Assembly: GCA_025403435.1 (NCBI GenBank)
Contig: CM046348.1
Span: forward strand, 35,770,052 to 35,834,051
DNA from: Artocarpus heterophyllus
Lineage: Eukaryota; Streptophyta; Magnoliopsida; Rosales; Moraceae
Direction: 5' to 3'
Length of the DNA: 64,000 nt
Shown one piece after another: positions 48,101-60,075 of the stretch. Position numbers and translations under genes: made by a program. The notes below the pieces were generated by a model that was not told where the DNA came from, made no database searches, and saw nothing but the letters and a program-made list of their open reading frames with translations. Every line of letters starts with the position of its first letter. Position 1 is the stretch's first letter.

Positions 48101-49073
48101 ACAAAATCCTGTAGACGTGCTTTTCCAATAATTGATAACTTATATCAGATTTATCAGATTGGCTAAAATTCAAAAGAATCAAATAATTCATGTCTGTTTA
48201 TTAGTTGAATAATTTGTGACAAAATTGATTCAAGATAAACTTGTTAAATTATCGGGGTCAGATAATTCAGGTTTGTTTATCGGTTGGATTAATTTTAAAT
48301 TAATTCAAGATAAACTTGTTGAATTATCAGGAATTCATTTATTTTCCTAGAGATTATCTAGATGAAGTTATTTTAATTAGATAACTTTTCTATTGGGTTA
48401 TTTGAATTAAAACTGATAATTTATCCTATAGAATCTTGGGTGGAAAATAAAAGATTCGTTGAGATTTTTTATCGGCAGTTTGGTATGGCGATCCTCAGGT
48501 TCGGCCTACCGATGGGGCAAGTTCGGCATGCTGGTTAGACAGATCGGCATGCCAAGGGTGCGATAAAAAGTTCACTCATTTTCATGCGAATTTCATCAGA
48601 TATTGATCCCAATTTGATTTTGATTTGAATTTTGAGGCATTATCTGATAAGGACTGACTCTTGGACCCAACCTCTATATAAAGGAAGTAAATCTCATTAT
48701 TATTTAGATTAATTGAGAAATTAAGAGTGAAACTCTAATAGTGAGATTCTGAAACTCTTTAAGAGCTCTTGTTCACAAATCACGAACACTAGCTTTGTGT
48801 TCTCTCAATTGGTTGGAAGGAGAGTCACCTGGTGGAAGAGCTATATGTGTGAGCCCACACTCACTCTGATCGTGGATAGAAAATAGCAAAGAAGGCCAAT
48901 TGGTTGAAGTCCTTCTGAAACGTTACTTCTCTACACTGATTGAGGAAGCTTTTCAGCATTTACAAGGTTAGTAAGATCTAGTTAATTTATGCACATAGCG
49001 TGTCAAACTTGTGTTTTAGAAAATACTCTGATATAAAAATTTTTAAATTCTACTGCATACTATTTTTCCAACA
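45127..49073 (+). repeat. Copia 5' LTR, split by an inverted solo LTR
   Basis: The LTR consists of 45127-46143 and 48070-49073. With the inserted copy and one TATAG removed it is about 2.02 kb, matching the 3' LTR. Near its right end it carries a TATAAAGG-type sequence (~48676-48683), a plausible TATA box, and the GGCATGCC-type motifs at ~48475-48560. Confidence 0.92.
46144..48069 (-). mobile_element. Solo LTR of the same copia family, inverted
   Basis: The sequence begins TGTTGGAAAAATAGTACGCAG, the reverse complement of the LTR right end, and finishes ...ACATGTCTAACA, the reverse complement of the LTR left end. TATAG flanks it (46139-46143 and 48070-48074), while the 3' LTR has a single uninterrupted site there (ACTATATAGGTCC). 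At 1,926 bp it is near full length. Open frames across it (for example 47316-47621) are antisense LTR and not genes. Confidence 0.93.
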
Positions 49074-49074
49074 A

Positions 49075-49090
49075 TTGGTATCAAAGCCAT
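49075..49090 (+). promoter_or_regulatory. Copia primer binding site
   Basis: TTGGTATCAAAGCCATGG lies two bases after the LTR end CCAACA. It matches the initiator-Met type TGGTATCAGAGC with one change. Confidence 0.85.
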
Positions 49091-49587
49091 GGTTTTTACA
49101 TAAATTTATGAGTTTATGATCATGCTATATGTATAAATTTTCTGATCTTGATCTCTCATATTCTTGAATTTAAGTTTATAGAGAGTTGACACTTTAGGTT
49201 TCTATATAATTTTATGTTGTCATGGATTATATGATGAATGTTTATTAATTAATTATGGCTGATTAAATTATTATTTAATTATTTATTAATTAATTAATTT
49301 ATATCGGTTATGGTTCCTCAGAGGTTAGAATGTGTATCTAGGTTTTTCATGTAATTAGATGGCGGACTATCATCTCCGTCTAGGAATTATTATTTAAATT
49401 TAAAATTTGTAAGAATTCTATAATTAAATAATCATTTGGAGAAGACAGACCTAGAAGCGAATCTAGAAGATGGATGATGTCGTCCACAGATATTTCTTGA
49501 GTCTCTGATTTTATGTTTTTGAATTATTGAGAATAAAATTGATAAATTGCATTAGAAACTGTATTTTCTAAAAAGGGTGATCTCTGC

Positions 49588-49815
49588 TTGGTCAGCATGC
49601 CGAACCCTCCAGTTTGGTAGGCTGATGGTCGCAAGATCAGCAGGCCAAACTTTGGGTTCAATAGGCCATTAGTAGGGTAGAAAACAGGTTGCTCTGGCAG
49701 CAAGCCGAACTTCTAGTTTGACAAGCCAATTTGTCATGAATCGACAGGCCGATCTATGAAGATAGGCAGGCCGGTGGGTCATGACCGGTAGACCAATTAC
49801 CTAGATCGGCTTGCC
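49588..49815 (+). repeat. GGCATGCC/GGCAGGCC-rich block in the copia leader
   Basis: About ten degenerate units of the type TCGGCAGGCCGAAC or CAGTTTGGTAGGCTG occur in ~230 bp, in both orientations. The same motif set is found in the Tekay LTRs (384-495, 14482-14612) and in the copia LTRs (46670-46725, 48475-48560, 55760-55850). Confidence 0.7.
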
Positions 49816-50792
49816 TGTAGAGAGTTGGAAATTTTTCCAAAAAAGATGTAGTTTTTGGTGCAGTTTTAATTTTATTTTTGGGACAATTCTGAGAAACATT
49901 AAATTTGGGTATGACTGAAAATATGGAGTCTTCGATCTATGCAGGATTGAATTTTTAAAGATGGGCATTACATGAAGAAGGATACAGCTTCAGGATTCAA
50001 GAATGAAAAATCGATAAAATGTTTTGATTATTTTCCTGTAATATTTATTTTCTATTCTTAAGGATGGAACCATAATATTATGGTTATTTATTATTATTTT
50101 GCTTGTAGCTTTGCTTGATTACTTTGCTTGTTTGCATTATTATATGATTTGCCATGTATATTGATAACATGTCATACATAATAGGGAGTGCTACTCATAT
50201 TAAAATTGTTCATGCATGTCTTTTTAAAATAAAACCTTGATTTCAAAAGATTAAGTAGGAGAAGGTTTTTGAAGAGAGGACCTAAGGCCTCCATCGTTGG
50301 TCTATAGGAAGAACATGGTGGTCTCGACCCCTAGGAAGGGATTTCTATCATATACCAGATTAGATCTCCGAAAAGATAAGGTATTTTAGCATGATTTATG
50401 GTTGCACACCTGTAGGTGGTGATTATAAATCATGGATAAAATATTGAAATGATGGTTATACAATCATGTTAATTTTATTACTAACCTCCCCTAGGAGCTC
50501 TGTTAATACAATTAATGGCCAAAGAAACAATTATTAATATATGCTGGATCATACGGGTCTTATATGGCATATATTTATTAGGAGGGGATCTGTGTTTGTA
50601 ATTGAATTTGGCATGACTCCCCTAGGAGCTTGTTGAATTTTGAGTTGGGAATTATTGTTGTAAGGTTGTGATATTTTCAAGATTTTGACACATAAACACA
50701 TTTGTATGTTTTTGCATGATTGTGTTATCTTACTAAATTATTATTGTCTATTTGCTTATGTTTGGTAGATGATTCTTTATTGTAGATTAAAA

Positions 50793-51730
50793 ATGTCTAA
50801 AAACGTTTTATCTTTGATACTTGACAAAATTCAATTAACCGGAGAGAATTATAATGATTGAAAACGGAACCTGGATATTGTCCTCTCCTTTGAGAAACTA
50901 AAATTTGTGCTGACAACCCCTTGTCCTCCCGAGCCTACGGAAGATTCAACCAATGATCAATTCCAAGCATATGATCATTGGAAAGATGTAAATGATCAGG
51001 CTTGTTGCTATGTTATGGCTAGCATGAATAATGTGCTGCAGGCTCAACATGAGGATTATGAGACTGCTAAGCAGATCTTGGATAATCTAAAAGCATGTTT
51101 GGAGGCCAGGCCTTAACTAAGCAGCAAGGGGCACTTTGAAAAGTTCTTAACTGTAAGTAGAGGCTGGGGACATCTGTAAAGGAGCACATGATGGTGGTCA
51201 TGGGTTACCTCGTTGAGGCACAAACCAATGGAGCCGACATTGATGCTAAAACTCAGATAACTATAGTCTTTGAGGCTCTATCAAAGGAATTTATTTCATA
51301 TAGAGCTACTTTTAATTTAAGCAATAGGCGGGATATAACCTTAACAGAATTAATGAAATAGTTACAGGAGTTTGAACTGCTGATCAGGGAGTCTTATACG
51401 GGTGGAGAGGCCAATTTGGCGGCTGCTTTTGGTTCCAATCCCAATTTTAGGAATGGAAAGAAGCAGCTTGCCAAAATTGGGAAGTCTTCTATTCCTGCTA
51501 ACAACAAGAGCAAGAAGAAGAAGAAGAAGAAGAAGAAGAAGAAGAACCCAAAGAAGCTAAAGTGCTTCTTCTATGGGAAGGTCGAGCACATCAAGAAGCA
51601 TTGCAAGGACTTCCTTTCTAAAGGAGGTAGGTGTAATCTTCTGTATTTGGAAACTTGTTTAGTTGAGGAATCTAGTGACATTTGGGTCATAGATTCCAAT
51701 GTAACTAATCATGTTTATGTTTCTCTGTAG
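50793..51730 (+). pseudogene. Decayed copia gag and protease start
   Basis: The ATG at 50793 begins a typical copia gag (LSLILDKIQLTGENYND), but a TGA follows within ~22 codons. Open pieces continue: LTTPCPPEPTEDSTNDQFQA at ~50907 and later frames with stops. A lysine run from (AAG)n at ~51511-51545 precedes the zinc knuckle CFFYGKVEHIKKHC, in which the second Cys of CCHC reads Tyr. The protease motif is WVIDSNVTNHV near 51692-51715; the usual D-S-G-A/C reads D-S-N-V. Both changes suggest loss of function. Confidence 0.85.
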
Positions 51731-51931
51731 TGGTTCAAAGAAACGAGAAGTCTGCTTCACGAAGACTTCATGCTTCGGATGGGCGATGGATCCTTGGTCT
51801 TGACGAAAGTAGTGGGAGATGTCCATCTTTATTTTGATAATTATAGGAATTTAATTTTGTAAGATTGTTTTTATGTTCTTATATTTCAAAGGAATTTAAT
51901 TTCTGTCGCTTGTTTATTTAAAGACTCCTAT

Positions 51932-52740
51932 TTGGTTTCTTTTAATAATAAAGTGGTGATTTGTAAAAACAAATCTTTTATTTGTTCTGGGTGGATGCAA
52001 AATAATTTATATTTTATCAAACCTAAGATGGACTTACTACTTAATGCTGAGATGAATGATAATAACTCTAAAATACTTAAAACTGCTCACTCTAATAAGA
52101 CTTATCTTTGGCATTTGTGCCTTGGTCATATCAACCTGAATGGGATTCAAAGGCTGGTAAGGGATGGACCTTTAAGTCACTTAAAGGTAGAATCTATACC
52201 TCAATGTGAATCTTGCTTAGAGGGTAAAATGACTAAAAGACCATTCGGGTCTAAGGGCAATAGGGCCTAAGGGGTTCTAGAACTTATGCATAGTGATGTT
52301 TGCGGACCAATGAACATCCGGGCACGAGAAGAGTATGAGCACTTCATCACTTTTATTGATGATTACTCAAGATATGGGCATGTGTACCTGATGCACCACA
52401 AAAGCGAAACTTATCACAAGTTTAGGGAGTTTCGGGCTGAAGTGGAAAAACAATTGGGTAGACCTATAAAGGCATTTCGATCCGATCGAGGTGGAGAATA
52501 CCTTTCTGATGAGTTTTTAAGACACTTATTAGAGAATAGGATTTTATCCCATTTGACTGCACCAGGTACTCCGCAGCAGAATGGCATAGGGGAGAGACAA
52601 AATAGGACTTTATTAGACATGGTAGGGTCCATGATGAACGACAACTTAAGGGGCTTCGACGTAGTGGGAGGATCGGGCGTCAACCCAAAAGGTATATGTT
52701 CAATGGGGAGGCCTTCTTGGCTAAACCGGATGAACATGAT
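51932..52740 (+). pseudogene. Copia pre-integrase and integrase core, truncated
   Basis: The GAG-pre-integrase zinc region is present (LWHLCLGHINLNGIQRLV and CESCLEGKMTKRPF), then a TAA at ~52268. The integrase core has its three acidic positions in view: MHSDVCGPMN (~52286), FRSDRGGEYLSD (~52475) and NGIGERQNRTLLDMV (~52580). After ~52650 the frame changes and the C-terminal half of the integrase is missing. A deletion joins it to a short tail before RT. Confidence 0.88.
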
Positions 52741-52796
52741 AGGGATCCTTATACTTATGCGAGGCTATGGATGATGTTGATTTGAAACTCTAGACA

Positions 52797-53680
52797 GAGG
52801 CCATGAACACAGAGATGAAGTTTATAGAGACTAATCAGGTCTGGGAGCTTGTGGATCTTCCTGAAGGGGTAAAACCCACAGTGTGTGAGTGGATCTACAA
52901 GAGGAAAAGAGGAGTGGATGGAAAGGTCGAAACCTTTAAGGCTAGACTGGTAGCTAGGGGTTACACACAAAAGGAAGGAATCGATTATGAGGAAACCTTT
53001 TCGCCTGTAGCCATGCTTAAGTCCATCTGGATTCTCTTATCCATAGCTGCCGCTCTCGATTATGAGATTTGGCAGATGGATATCAAGATGGCTTTTCTTA
53101 ATTTTTTCTTGATGAGTCCATTTATATGGAACAACCAAATGGGTTCAAGGTCAATGGTCAAGAAGGTAAGGTTTGTAAGCTGCTAAAGTCAATTTATGGA
53201 CTTAAGCAGGCTTCCCGTTCTTGGAACATAACATTTGATCAGGTGATTAAAACTTATAGGTTCTCACAAAATGTGGATGAGTCATGTGTTTACAAACACA
53301 TTAAGGATGGGAATGTAGTTTTTCTACTACTCTATATAGATGGCATTCTGCTAATTGGTAATGACGTTGGGGCATTGTTATTGGTCAAATTATAGTTGAC
53401 CAAGCAGTTTGACATGAAGGACTTGGGTGAGGCTAATTTTGTTCTCGGTATCCAGATCTTTCGGGATAGAAAGAACAAAATGATAGCTTTGTCACAAGCC
53501 AGCTACATAGATAAAATTCTCAAAAGGTTTGTAATGCAGGATTCCAAGAAAGGTGGGCAACCATCTAGGTCTGCAATTACTCGTTCTAAGAAAGACTCTT
53601 CAAAGTCTGAGGAAGAAAGAGAATACATGAAGAAGGTACCTTATGCTTCGGCAGTGGGTAGTCTCATATATGCCATGCTT
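52797..53680 (+). pseudogene. Copia reverse transcriptase, frameshifted
   Basis: The RT_2 domain starts MNTEMKFIETNQVWELVDLP (52803) and continues through FKARLVARGYTQKEGIDYEE and WQMDIKMAFLN. It shifts frame near 53105, resumes as EQPNGFKVNGQEGKVCKLLK (53130-) and SIYGLKQASRSW, and reaches the catalytic box as LLLYIDGILLIGND, where the usual YVDD reads YIDG. A TAG at ~53393 precedes LTKQFDMKDLGEANFVLGIQ. The copy cannot make active RT. Confidence 0.9.
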
Positions 53681-54320
53681 TGCACACACCAGATATTTGT
53701 TATGCGGTCGAGATTGTAAGTCAATTTCAGGCAGATCTCAGACCTAACCACTTGGTTGCGGTTAAGCATATTTTCAAGTACCTGAGAAGGACTCGAGGGT
53801 ATATGCTTGTATATTCGGGTGAGGACTTAACTCCTCTAGGATATAATGACTCAGATTTTCAATCCTGTCTAGATTCAAGGAGATGAACTTTGGGGTTTGT
53901 CTTTACTTTGGGCGACGGTGCCATCAGTTGGAGAAGTGTAAAGCAAGATTGCACTTCAGATTCAACGATGGAGGCCGGTATGTGGCGGCTAGTGATGCTT
54001 CGAAAGAAGCAGTGTGGCTCTGCAAGTTCCTTGGGGATTTTGAGGTAGTTCCTGGTATGGATAAGGCGGTATCACTATACTGTGATAACAATGTGGTGGT
54101 AGCTAATGCTAAGAAACCAAGATTTCACAAGAAGAGTAAGCATATTGATCAAAAATATCATGTGATAAAGGACTTCATTGAGGGCGGGCATGTCATAGAG
54201 TGCAAAATCGTGCCAGAGGACAATTTAGCTTATCCATTTATGAAGACACTTACTGGGAGAGTCTTCGAGAGGCATGTGAAAGCTATGGGGATGCGAGATT
54301 TGTCATATTTACTCACTTAG
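53680..54320 (+). pseudogene. Copia RNase H region
   Basis: PDICYAVEIVSQFQADLRPN, then VKHIFKYLRRTRGYMLVYSG and GYNDSDFQSCLDSRR (stop at ~53884) are typical of the RT-RNase H end of copia polyproteins. Frames then shift: TLGFVFTLGDGAISWRSVKQ and, in the last frame, AASDASKEAVWLCKFL, LYCDNNVVVANAKKP and HIDQKYHVIKDFIEGGHV. The polyprotein ends at 54320, just before the polypurine tract. Confidence 0.88.
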
Positions 54321-54322
54321 TA

Positions 54323-54334
54323 CAAGTGGGAGAT
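54323..54334 (+). promoter_or_regulatory. Copia polypurine tract
   Basis: CAAGTGGGAGAT sits directly before the 3' LTR start TGTTAGAC at 54335, the common layout in plant copia elements. Confidence 0.85.
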
Positions 54335-56357
54335 TGTTAGACAAGTATGCCATAAGGAGTAAAAATGTAATATGTTTTTGAAGACATTATTATTCATATA
54401 CCAAATCTTGTCCTCTTTACGTGCATATTTGTTGAATGTATGTTAAGCAAATAATAGGCTAATACTGTTAGTCTAAACCTTTAAGAATTGGGCATATGAT
54501 GGATGGATTATGCGAAAGACACGATTCTTAAGGTGATGGTCTAAATCATAAGATCCGCAATCGAGGGAATGAAGTTGGGCACTTTATTCATGCAAAGATT
54601 GTTATGTTGTCTATATCCCTATTGGGAGATGGTCTGTCTTGGCCACGGAGGTGGACTCTGTGAATAGAAACATTGACACATTATCATAGGTGACGATATA
54701 TTGGATCGGGATATAAAGTGAATTGATTTGGATTAATAATTCTATCTCGACAAATCGATTCACTTTAGACAATCATTTGTATTGTATCTTAATTCTGAAA
54801 TGAATAGTGGGCCCGTTGTCTTGACTTGTGTCTTTTGATGTACCAAAGAGTGACACCTATATTTTAATAGTGATATGCATGTCAGTACATTGGAGGCATG
54901 ACTCTTGATAGCGTAGACCTGTTATTCATAGATATGGAATCCATAGCTCCTCTTCAGGAGTAGTGATATCCTCTTATATGCGTTATCCTGTAATTAGAAA
55001 ATTGAATCGCTCAACCATATACTGTAACGATATCCTGTAGTGATATCTTCTTCAGGTGTAACCGAATGGTATACTGTCTTTGGATGGTAAGTTTTCCGAT
55101 GATGAGATAATGGAATGTAAGATAAAAATAATCGGGAAGGTAAGACAGAACTTGTCGTTAAGCCAGTTATGGATAATCCTATGGGGATACAATACACTAT
55201 GACATATCATGGAGACTTAGCTATACGGGCTTCGTAATTCTATATAGTTCGAGAGTACAACTCCAAGCTTTTAGTGGAGTAGCATTGAGTTGATAATTAT
55301 GAAATATATATCTAGGATATTGGGTTTCTTAATTATCGAGATCTTGAACTATATAGGTCCATTTGGTCCATTTGCTAGCTCACAAAATCCTGTAATGATA
55401 CGACGTGCTTTTCTAATAATTGGTGACTTATATCAGATTTATCAGATTGGCTAAAATTTTAAAGAATCAAATAATTCATGTCTGTTTATCGGCTGAATAA
55501 TTTTGTGAAAAAATTGATTTAAGATAAACTTGTTAAATTATCGGGGTCAAATAATTCATGTCTATTTATCAGTTGGATTAATTTTAAATTAATTCAAGAT
55601 AGACTTGATGAATTATCAGGAATTCATTTATTGTCCTAGAGATTATCTAGATAAAGTTGTTTTAATTAGATAACTTCTCTATTAGGTTATTTGAATTAAA
55701 ACTGAAACTTTATCCTATAGAATCTCGGGTGAAAAATAAAAGATTCGTTGAGATTTTTTATCGACTGTTTGGCATGCCGATCCTCAGGTTCAGCCTACCA
55801 ATGGGGCAAGTTCAGCATGCCGGTTAGGCAGATCAGCATGCTGATGGTGCGATAAAAAGATCACACGTTTTCACACGAATTTCATTAGATATTGATCCGA
55901 ATTTGATTCTGATTCAAATTTTGAGGCATTATCTGATAAGGATTGACTCCTAGACCCAACCTTTAAAAGGGAGTGAATCTCATTATTATTTAGATCAATT
56001 GAGAGATTAAGAGTGAAACTCTAATAGTGGGATTCTAAAACGCCCTGAGAGCTCTTATTCACAAATCACGAACACTAGCTTGTGTTCTCTCAATTGGTTA
56101 GAAAGAGAGTCACTTGGTGGAAGAGCTGTACGTGTGAGCCTACACTCACTCCGATCGTGGATAGAGAATAGCAAAGAAGGCCAGTTGGTTAAGGTCCTTC
56201 TAAACGTTGCTTCTTTACACTGATTGAGGAAGCTTTTTGGCATTTACAAGGTTAGTAAGATTTGTTTAATTTATGCACATAGCGTGTCAAACTTGTGTTT
56301 TGAAAAATACTCTGATATAAAAATTTTTAAATTCTGCTGCGTACTATTTTTCTAACA
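54335..56357 (+). repeat. Copia 3' LTR
   Basis: The LTR is 2,023 bp, starts TGTTAGACAAGTATGCC and ends TTTTTCTAACA. It is collinear with the two halves of the 5' LTR and, in reverse, with 46144-48069. It has a small extra repeat near 55020-55050 (GATATCCTGTAGTGATATC). Scattered substitutions indicate an insertion that is not recent. Confidence 0.93.
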
Positions 56358-56362
56358 CTATT

Positions 56363-58120
56363 GATTGTCCTATTTGCATGATGGAAACGTCTCACAAACT
56401 CTTAAAGAATAGTAGAAAAATAGTTTTTCTTGGTCATAGAAGATGGTTACCAAGAGATCATTGTTACCACAAACAAAAGAAAGCCTTTGATGGCAACAGC
56501 GAAGAAAGAGACCCTCCTCATCCTTTGACGGGTGAACAAATATTTGAAATGGTAAAAGATATAAGAGTCGTATTTGGGAAGAGAAAGCGAGGTAAGGATG
56601 AGCTGTCAATTGATGAACCATGGAAAAAAAGATCAATCTTTTTTTATCTTCCATACTAGAAGACACTTTTTGTTTGTCATTGCTTGGACATTATACATAT
56701 TGAGAAAAACATTTGTGAATCCATAGTCAACACGTTGCTTGACTTTCCAGCCAAGACTAAGGATGGTGAAAAAGCTCAGTTGGATCTCATGGAAATGGAG
56801 ATTAAGCTTAATTTGTTTCCTGAGAAAAGAGGGAACCGTACGTACTTACCTTTGGCAAAGCACATGTTATCAAGAGTGAAAAAAAGAAAGCTTTGTGAAT
56901 GGCTTGCGTCGTTGAAAGTGCCGGGTGGGTATTCTTCAAACTTTAAAAAGTTGGTGTCGGTGAAGGATTTGAAACTTATGGGCATGAAAACACACGATTG
57001 TCATGTGTTGATTCAGCAATTACTACCACTTACTTTGCAGGGAATTCTAACAAAGGATGTGAGATTTACAATTACCAAGTTGTTCTCTTTCTTTAATTAA
57101 ATATGCTCCAAGGTAATTGATCCACTTATGCTAGATTCACTGCAATCGGAGTTGGTGCAAACCTTATGCATGCTTGAGAAGTATTTTCCACTGGCATTAT
57201 TTGACTTCATGATTCGTTTAACGATGCACTTAGTACGTAAAGTTAAGTTATGTGGACCAGTGTATTAGAGAAGGATGTACCCATTTGAAAGATATATGAA
57301 GGTTTTGAAGGGCTATGTGAAGAATCAAAATAGGTCAGAGGGATGTATTGTAGAAAGTTACATAGCTGAGGAATCGATTGAATTTTTCTCTGAGTACCTA
57401 TCTAATGCAGACGCAATTGGGGTGCCAATGACTATAAACATTGAGGCTAGGTGACTATCTACTGGCAATCCTTTGTCAATAAATCGAAAAGAGTGGGAGC
57501 AAGCTTATCTTTATTTCTTGCACAATGCTGATGAAGTGAAGCCTTTCATTGAGGTGCACATAAATGATTTTAAAAAAAAAAACCCAAAAAGAGCAAAAAA
57601 TGAGAAGTGGTTGCAAGATGAACATAACCGGGCCTTTTGGTTGTGGATTAGAGCACACATCTATGGCAAGTGCCCCACATCACAAGATGAGGGCATGTCA
57701 CAAGACTTGAAGAACCTAGCTAGAGGACTGTTGACGGTAGTTACAAGGCATATGTCATATTCCATAAATGGTTACACTTTCTACACTGGCGAAAAAGATG
57801 AGAAGCATCCTTTCCAAAATAGCGGTGTGACTCTCTGAGCCAAGGCTATGCATATTGCCTTCGCCAAGGACAAAAATCTAGTACATGGGACCATGAACTA
57901 CTTTGGTTTCATTGAAGATATTTGGAAACTTGATTATGGGGGATTGAGCATAGCACTTTTTAAGTGCAAGTGGGCCAACAATAACTATGTTAAGAACGAT
58001 AATGATGGCATCATGATGGTTGACTTTAAAAGATTGGGATACAAGAATGTTCCTTCACTATGGCATCATAAGCAATCCAATTTTTTTATACTATGGATCC
58101 CCAAAACATGGAGTTGTCTC
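56363..58120 (+). pseudogene. TNP2-type CACTA transposase, C-terminal part
   Basis: This resumes directly after the right CTATT with DCPICMMETS, then FLGHRRWLPRDHCYHKQKKA. CLDIIHIEKNICESIVNTLL (~56685-56740), the conserved LD..H.EKN motif, lies across a stop at ~56657. The DUF4218 region (FTITKLFSFFN, CGPVY, MYPFERYMKVLKGYVKNQNR) occupies ~56990-57400 with stops at ~57098 and ~57266. The DUF4216 region (YFGFIEDIWKLDYGGLSIAL, VDFKRLGYKNVPS) lies at ~57890-58060 and is out of frame at its end. The order of domains is that of a full-length CACTA transposase. At least five lesions make it inactive even without the copia insertion. Confidence 0.9.
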
Positions 58121-58518
58121 TAGTCATCCCAATGAGGCCAAGAATAGTTATCGACGGTGAAGAAATTGCCAAGGATTGCACGGACATCCCTTCATTCACA
58201 AAGGGATTGCCACTGGTTGAAGAGATAGATGATTTTGAAGATTCACACTTGCTTCGTGAAGATGTGGAATGGATATGTATTGAGGAACCAATGAAAAAAA
58301 AAGACAAAAAAATGAGCATCTATAAACGAATTTATGTTAATTTATTTTAAAATATTTCTTTAATTTCTTTAATTTTTCATCTTTTTTTAAGGGTTTGGGA
58401 TATCTATTTATATTTTTCATATTTCTTTCATTCTGGGCCATCAAATGCTTAACACACGAGCTGGCCACCCCAGGCAGAAGAGAAAACCGTATGTAAGTCG
58501 TAATTATACCATTTTTTT

Positions 58519-58829
58519 ATGACGGTTTTTTTATAAACTGTCATGTAATGTTAGCTTCCACAATGGTTTATAAATAAACCGTCGTGGAAGGCACCGTGTT
58601 TTTTACAGCATTTACTACATTATAAATGCTGTAAAATAGCTTCCACGACGGTTTATTTATAAACCGTTGTGGAAGGCTGCTGTCTTTCTGACAACATTTA
58701 TAATGCTGTAAAATAGCTTCCACGACGGTTTATAAATAGACAGTCATGGAAGGTTGCTATCTTTCTAACAACAATTATAATGCTGTAAAATAGCTTCCAT
58801 GACGGTTTATAAATATACCATCATGGAAG
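58519..58829 (+). repeat. Internal array of palindromes in the CACTA element
   Basis: Five hairpin units occur at 58519-58543, ~58556-58589, 58641-58674, ~58717-58750 and ~58797-58830. Each has the form TTCCACGACGG - TTTATAAATAAA - CCGTCGTGGAA with few mismatches. Between them a second sequence repeats (ATTATAATGCTGTAAAATAGC). The array lies between the transposase and the second gene region and shares its motif with the two ends of the transposon. Confidence 0.85.
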
Positions 58830-58857
58830 CTTCTTTTTCCCCTTTAAAAATTTTGAA

Positions 58858-59073
58858 GCGCTCGCCCCACCCACCCCCCACCCTGCCCCACCCTCCCCCC
58901 ACCCTTTCTACATCTAACCCCTACCCACCCCCTTCACCCTACCCGCCCCCCACCTTGCCCCACCCACTCTCTCCCCGTTACCCCACCTCACCCACCCGCC
59001 CCCTCACCCTAACCACCCCCCTCGCCCCTTCACCACCCCACCCTCACCCCTCCTCACCCCGCCCACCCACACC

Positions 59074-59106
<33 letters not shown>

Positions 59107-59155
59107 ACCCCCCACCCTACCCTACCCTCGCCCCCTTGCCCCACCCTACCCCCAC
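58858..59155 (+). repeat. C-rich low-complexity tract with 32 consecutive C
   Basis: About 300 bp is composed of CCCCACCC/CCCTCACCC-type units with almost no G. It includes an unbroken C run at 59075-59106. The minus strand is G-rich enough to form quadruplexes and the plus strand i-motifs. A proline-rich reading frame over it is a by-product. Confidence 0.95.
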
Positions 59156-59164
59156 AAATTTTAT

Positions 59165-60075
59165 TTGTTTTGCGAATATGTAAAATTATATGAATATATG
59201 AAATTGTGTATATGTGAATGTGTAATATGTGAAATTACGTAACTGAAATTGTAAAATTGTGAATATGTGTAATATGTGAAATTATGTAAATATGTGTAAT
59301 ATATGCAATAATTTAAATATGTGAAATTGCGTAATTGAAATTGTAAACTTGTGAATATGTGAAGATGTGAATATGTGAAATTGTGTAATTGAAATTGTGA
59401 ACTTGTGAATATGTGAAGCAATGAATATGTGAATATGTGAAATTGTGTTCGTGAAATTGTAAACTTGTGAATATGTGAAATATGTGATATTGTGAATATA
59501 TGAAATTATGTAATTAAAATTGTAAACTTGTGAATATGTGAAGATGTGAATATGTAAAATTGTAAACTTGTGAAGATGTGAATATGTGAAATATGTGAAT
59601 ATTATGAATATGTGAAATTGTGTAATTGAAATTGTGAACTTGTAAATATGTGAAGATGTGAATATGTGAAATATGTGAAATTATGTGAATATGTGAAATT
59701 GTATTTGTGAAATTGTAAACTTGTGAATATGTGAAATTGTATTCGTGAAATTGTAAACTTGTGAATATATAAAATATGTGAGTATTGTGAATATGTGAAA
59801 TTGTGTGATTGAAATTGTAAACTTGTGAATATGTGAAATATGTGAATATGTGAAATTGTAAACTTGTGAATATGTGAAATATGTGAATATTGTGATATGT
59901 GAAATTGTGTAATTGAAATTGTAAACTTGTGAATATGTGAAGATGTAAATATATGAAATATGTGAAATTATGTAAATATGCGAAATTGTGTAATTAAAAT
60001 TGTAAACTTGTGAAGATGTGAATATCTGTAGTATGAGAATATGTGAAATTATGTGAATATGTGTAATATATATGT
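59165..60075 (+). repeat. Degenerate GTGAATATGTGAAATTGT array
   Basis: About 0.9 kb is built from short words GTGAATAT, GTGAAATT, GTAAACTT and GTGAAGAT in irregular order, with a local period of roughly 40-70 bp. It is non-coding and follows the C-rich tract. Confidence 0.9.

Larger units (their letters stand above)
45127..56357 (+). mobile_element. Ty1/copia retrotransposon inside the CACTA transposase
   Basis: LTRs start TGTTAGACATGTATGCC (45127) and TGTTAGACAAGTATGCC (54335) and end ...CCAACA (49073) and ...CTAACA (56357). The direct repeat CTATT flanks the element (45122-45126 and 56358-56362). Coding order is gag, protease, integrase, RT, RNase H, which defines Ty1/copia. The interior is ~5.3 kb and carries several stops and a deletion between integrase and RT. 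Its 5' LTR contains an inverted solo LTR of the same family. Confidence 0.95.

Noticed and set aside
58799..59242. 147-residue proline-rich, extensin-like frame
   Set aside because: It is the translation of the C-rich low-complexity tract; no signal peptide and no support from neighbouring sequence.
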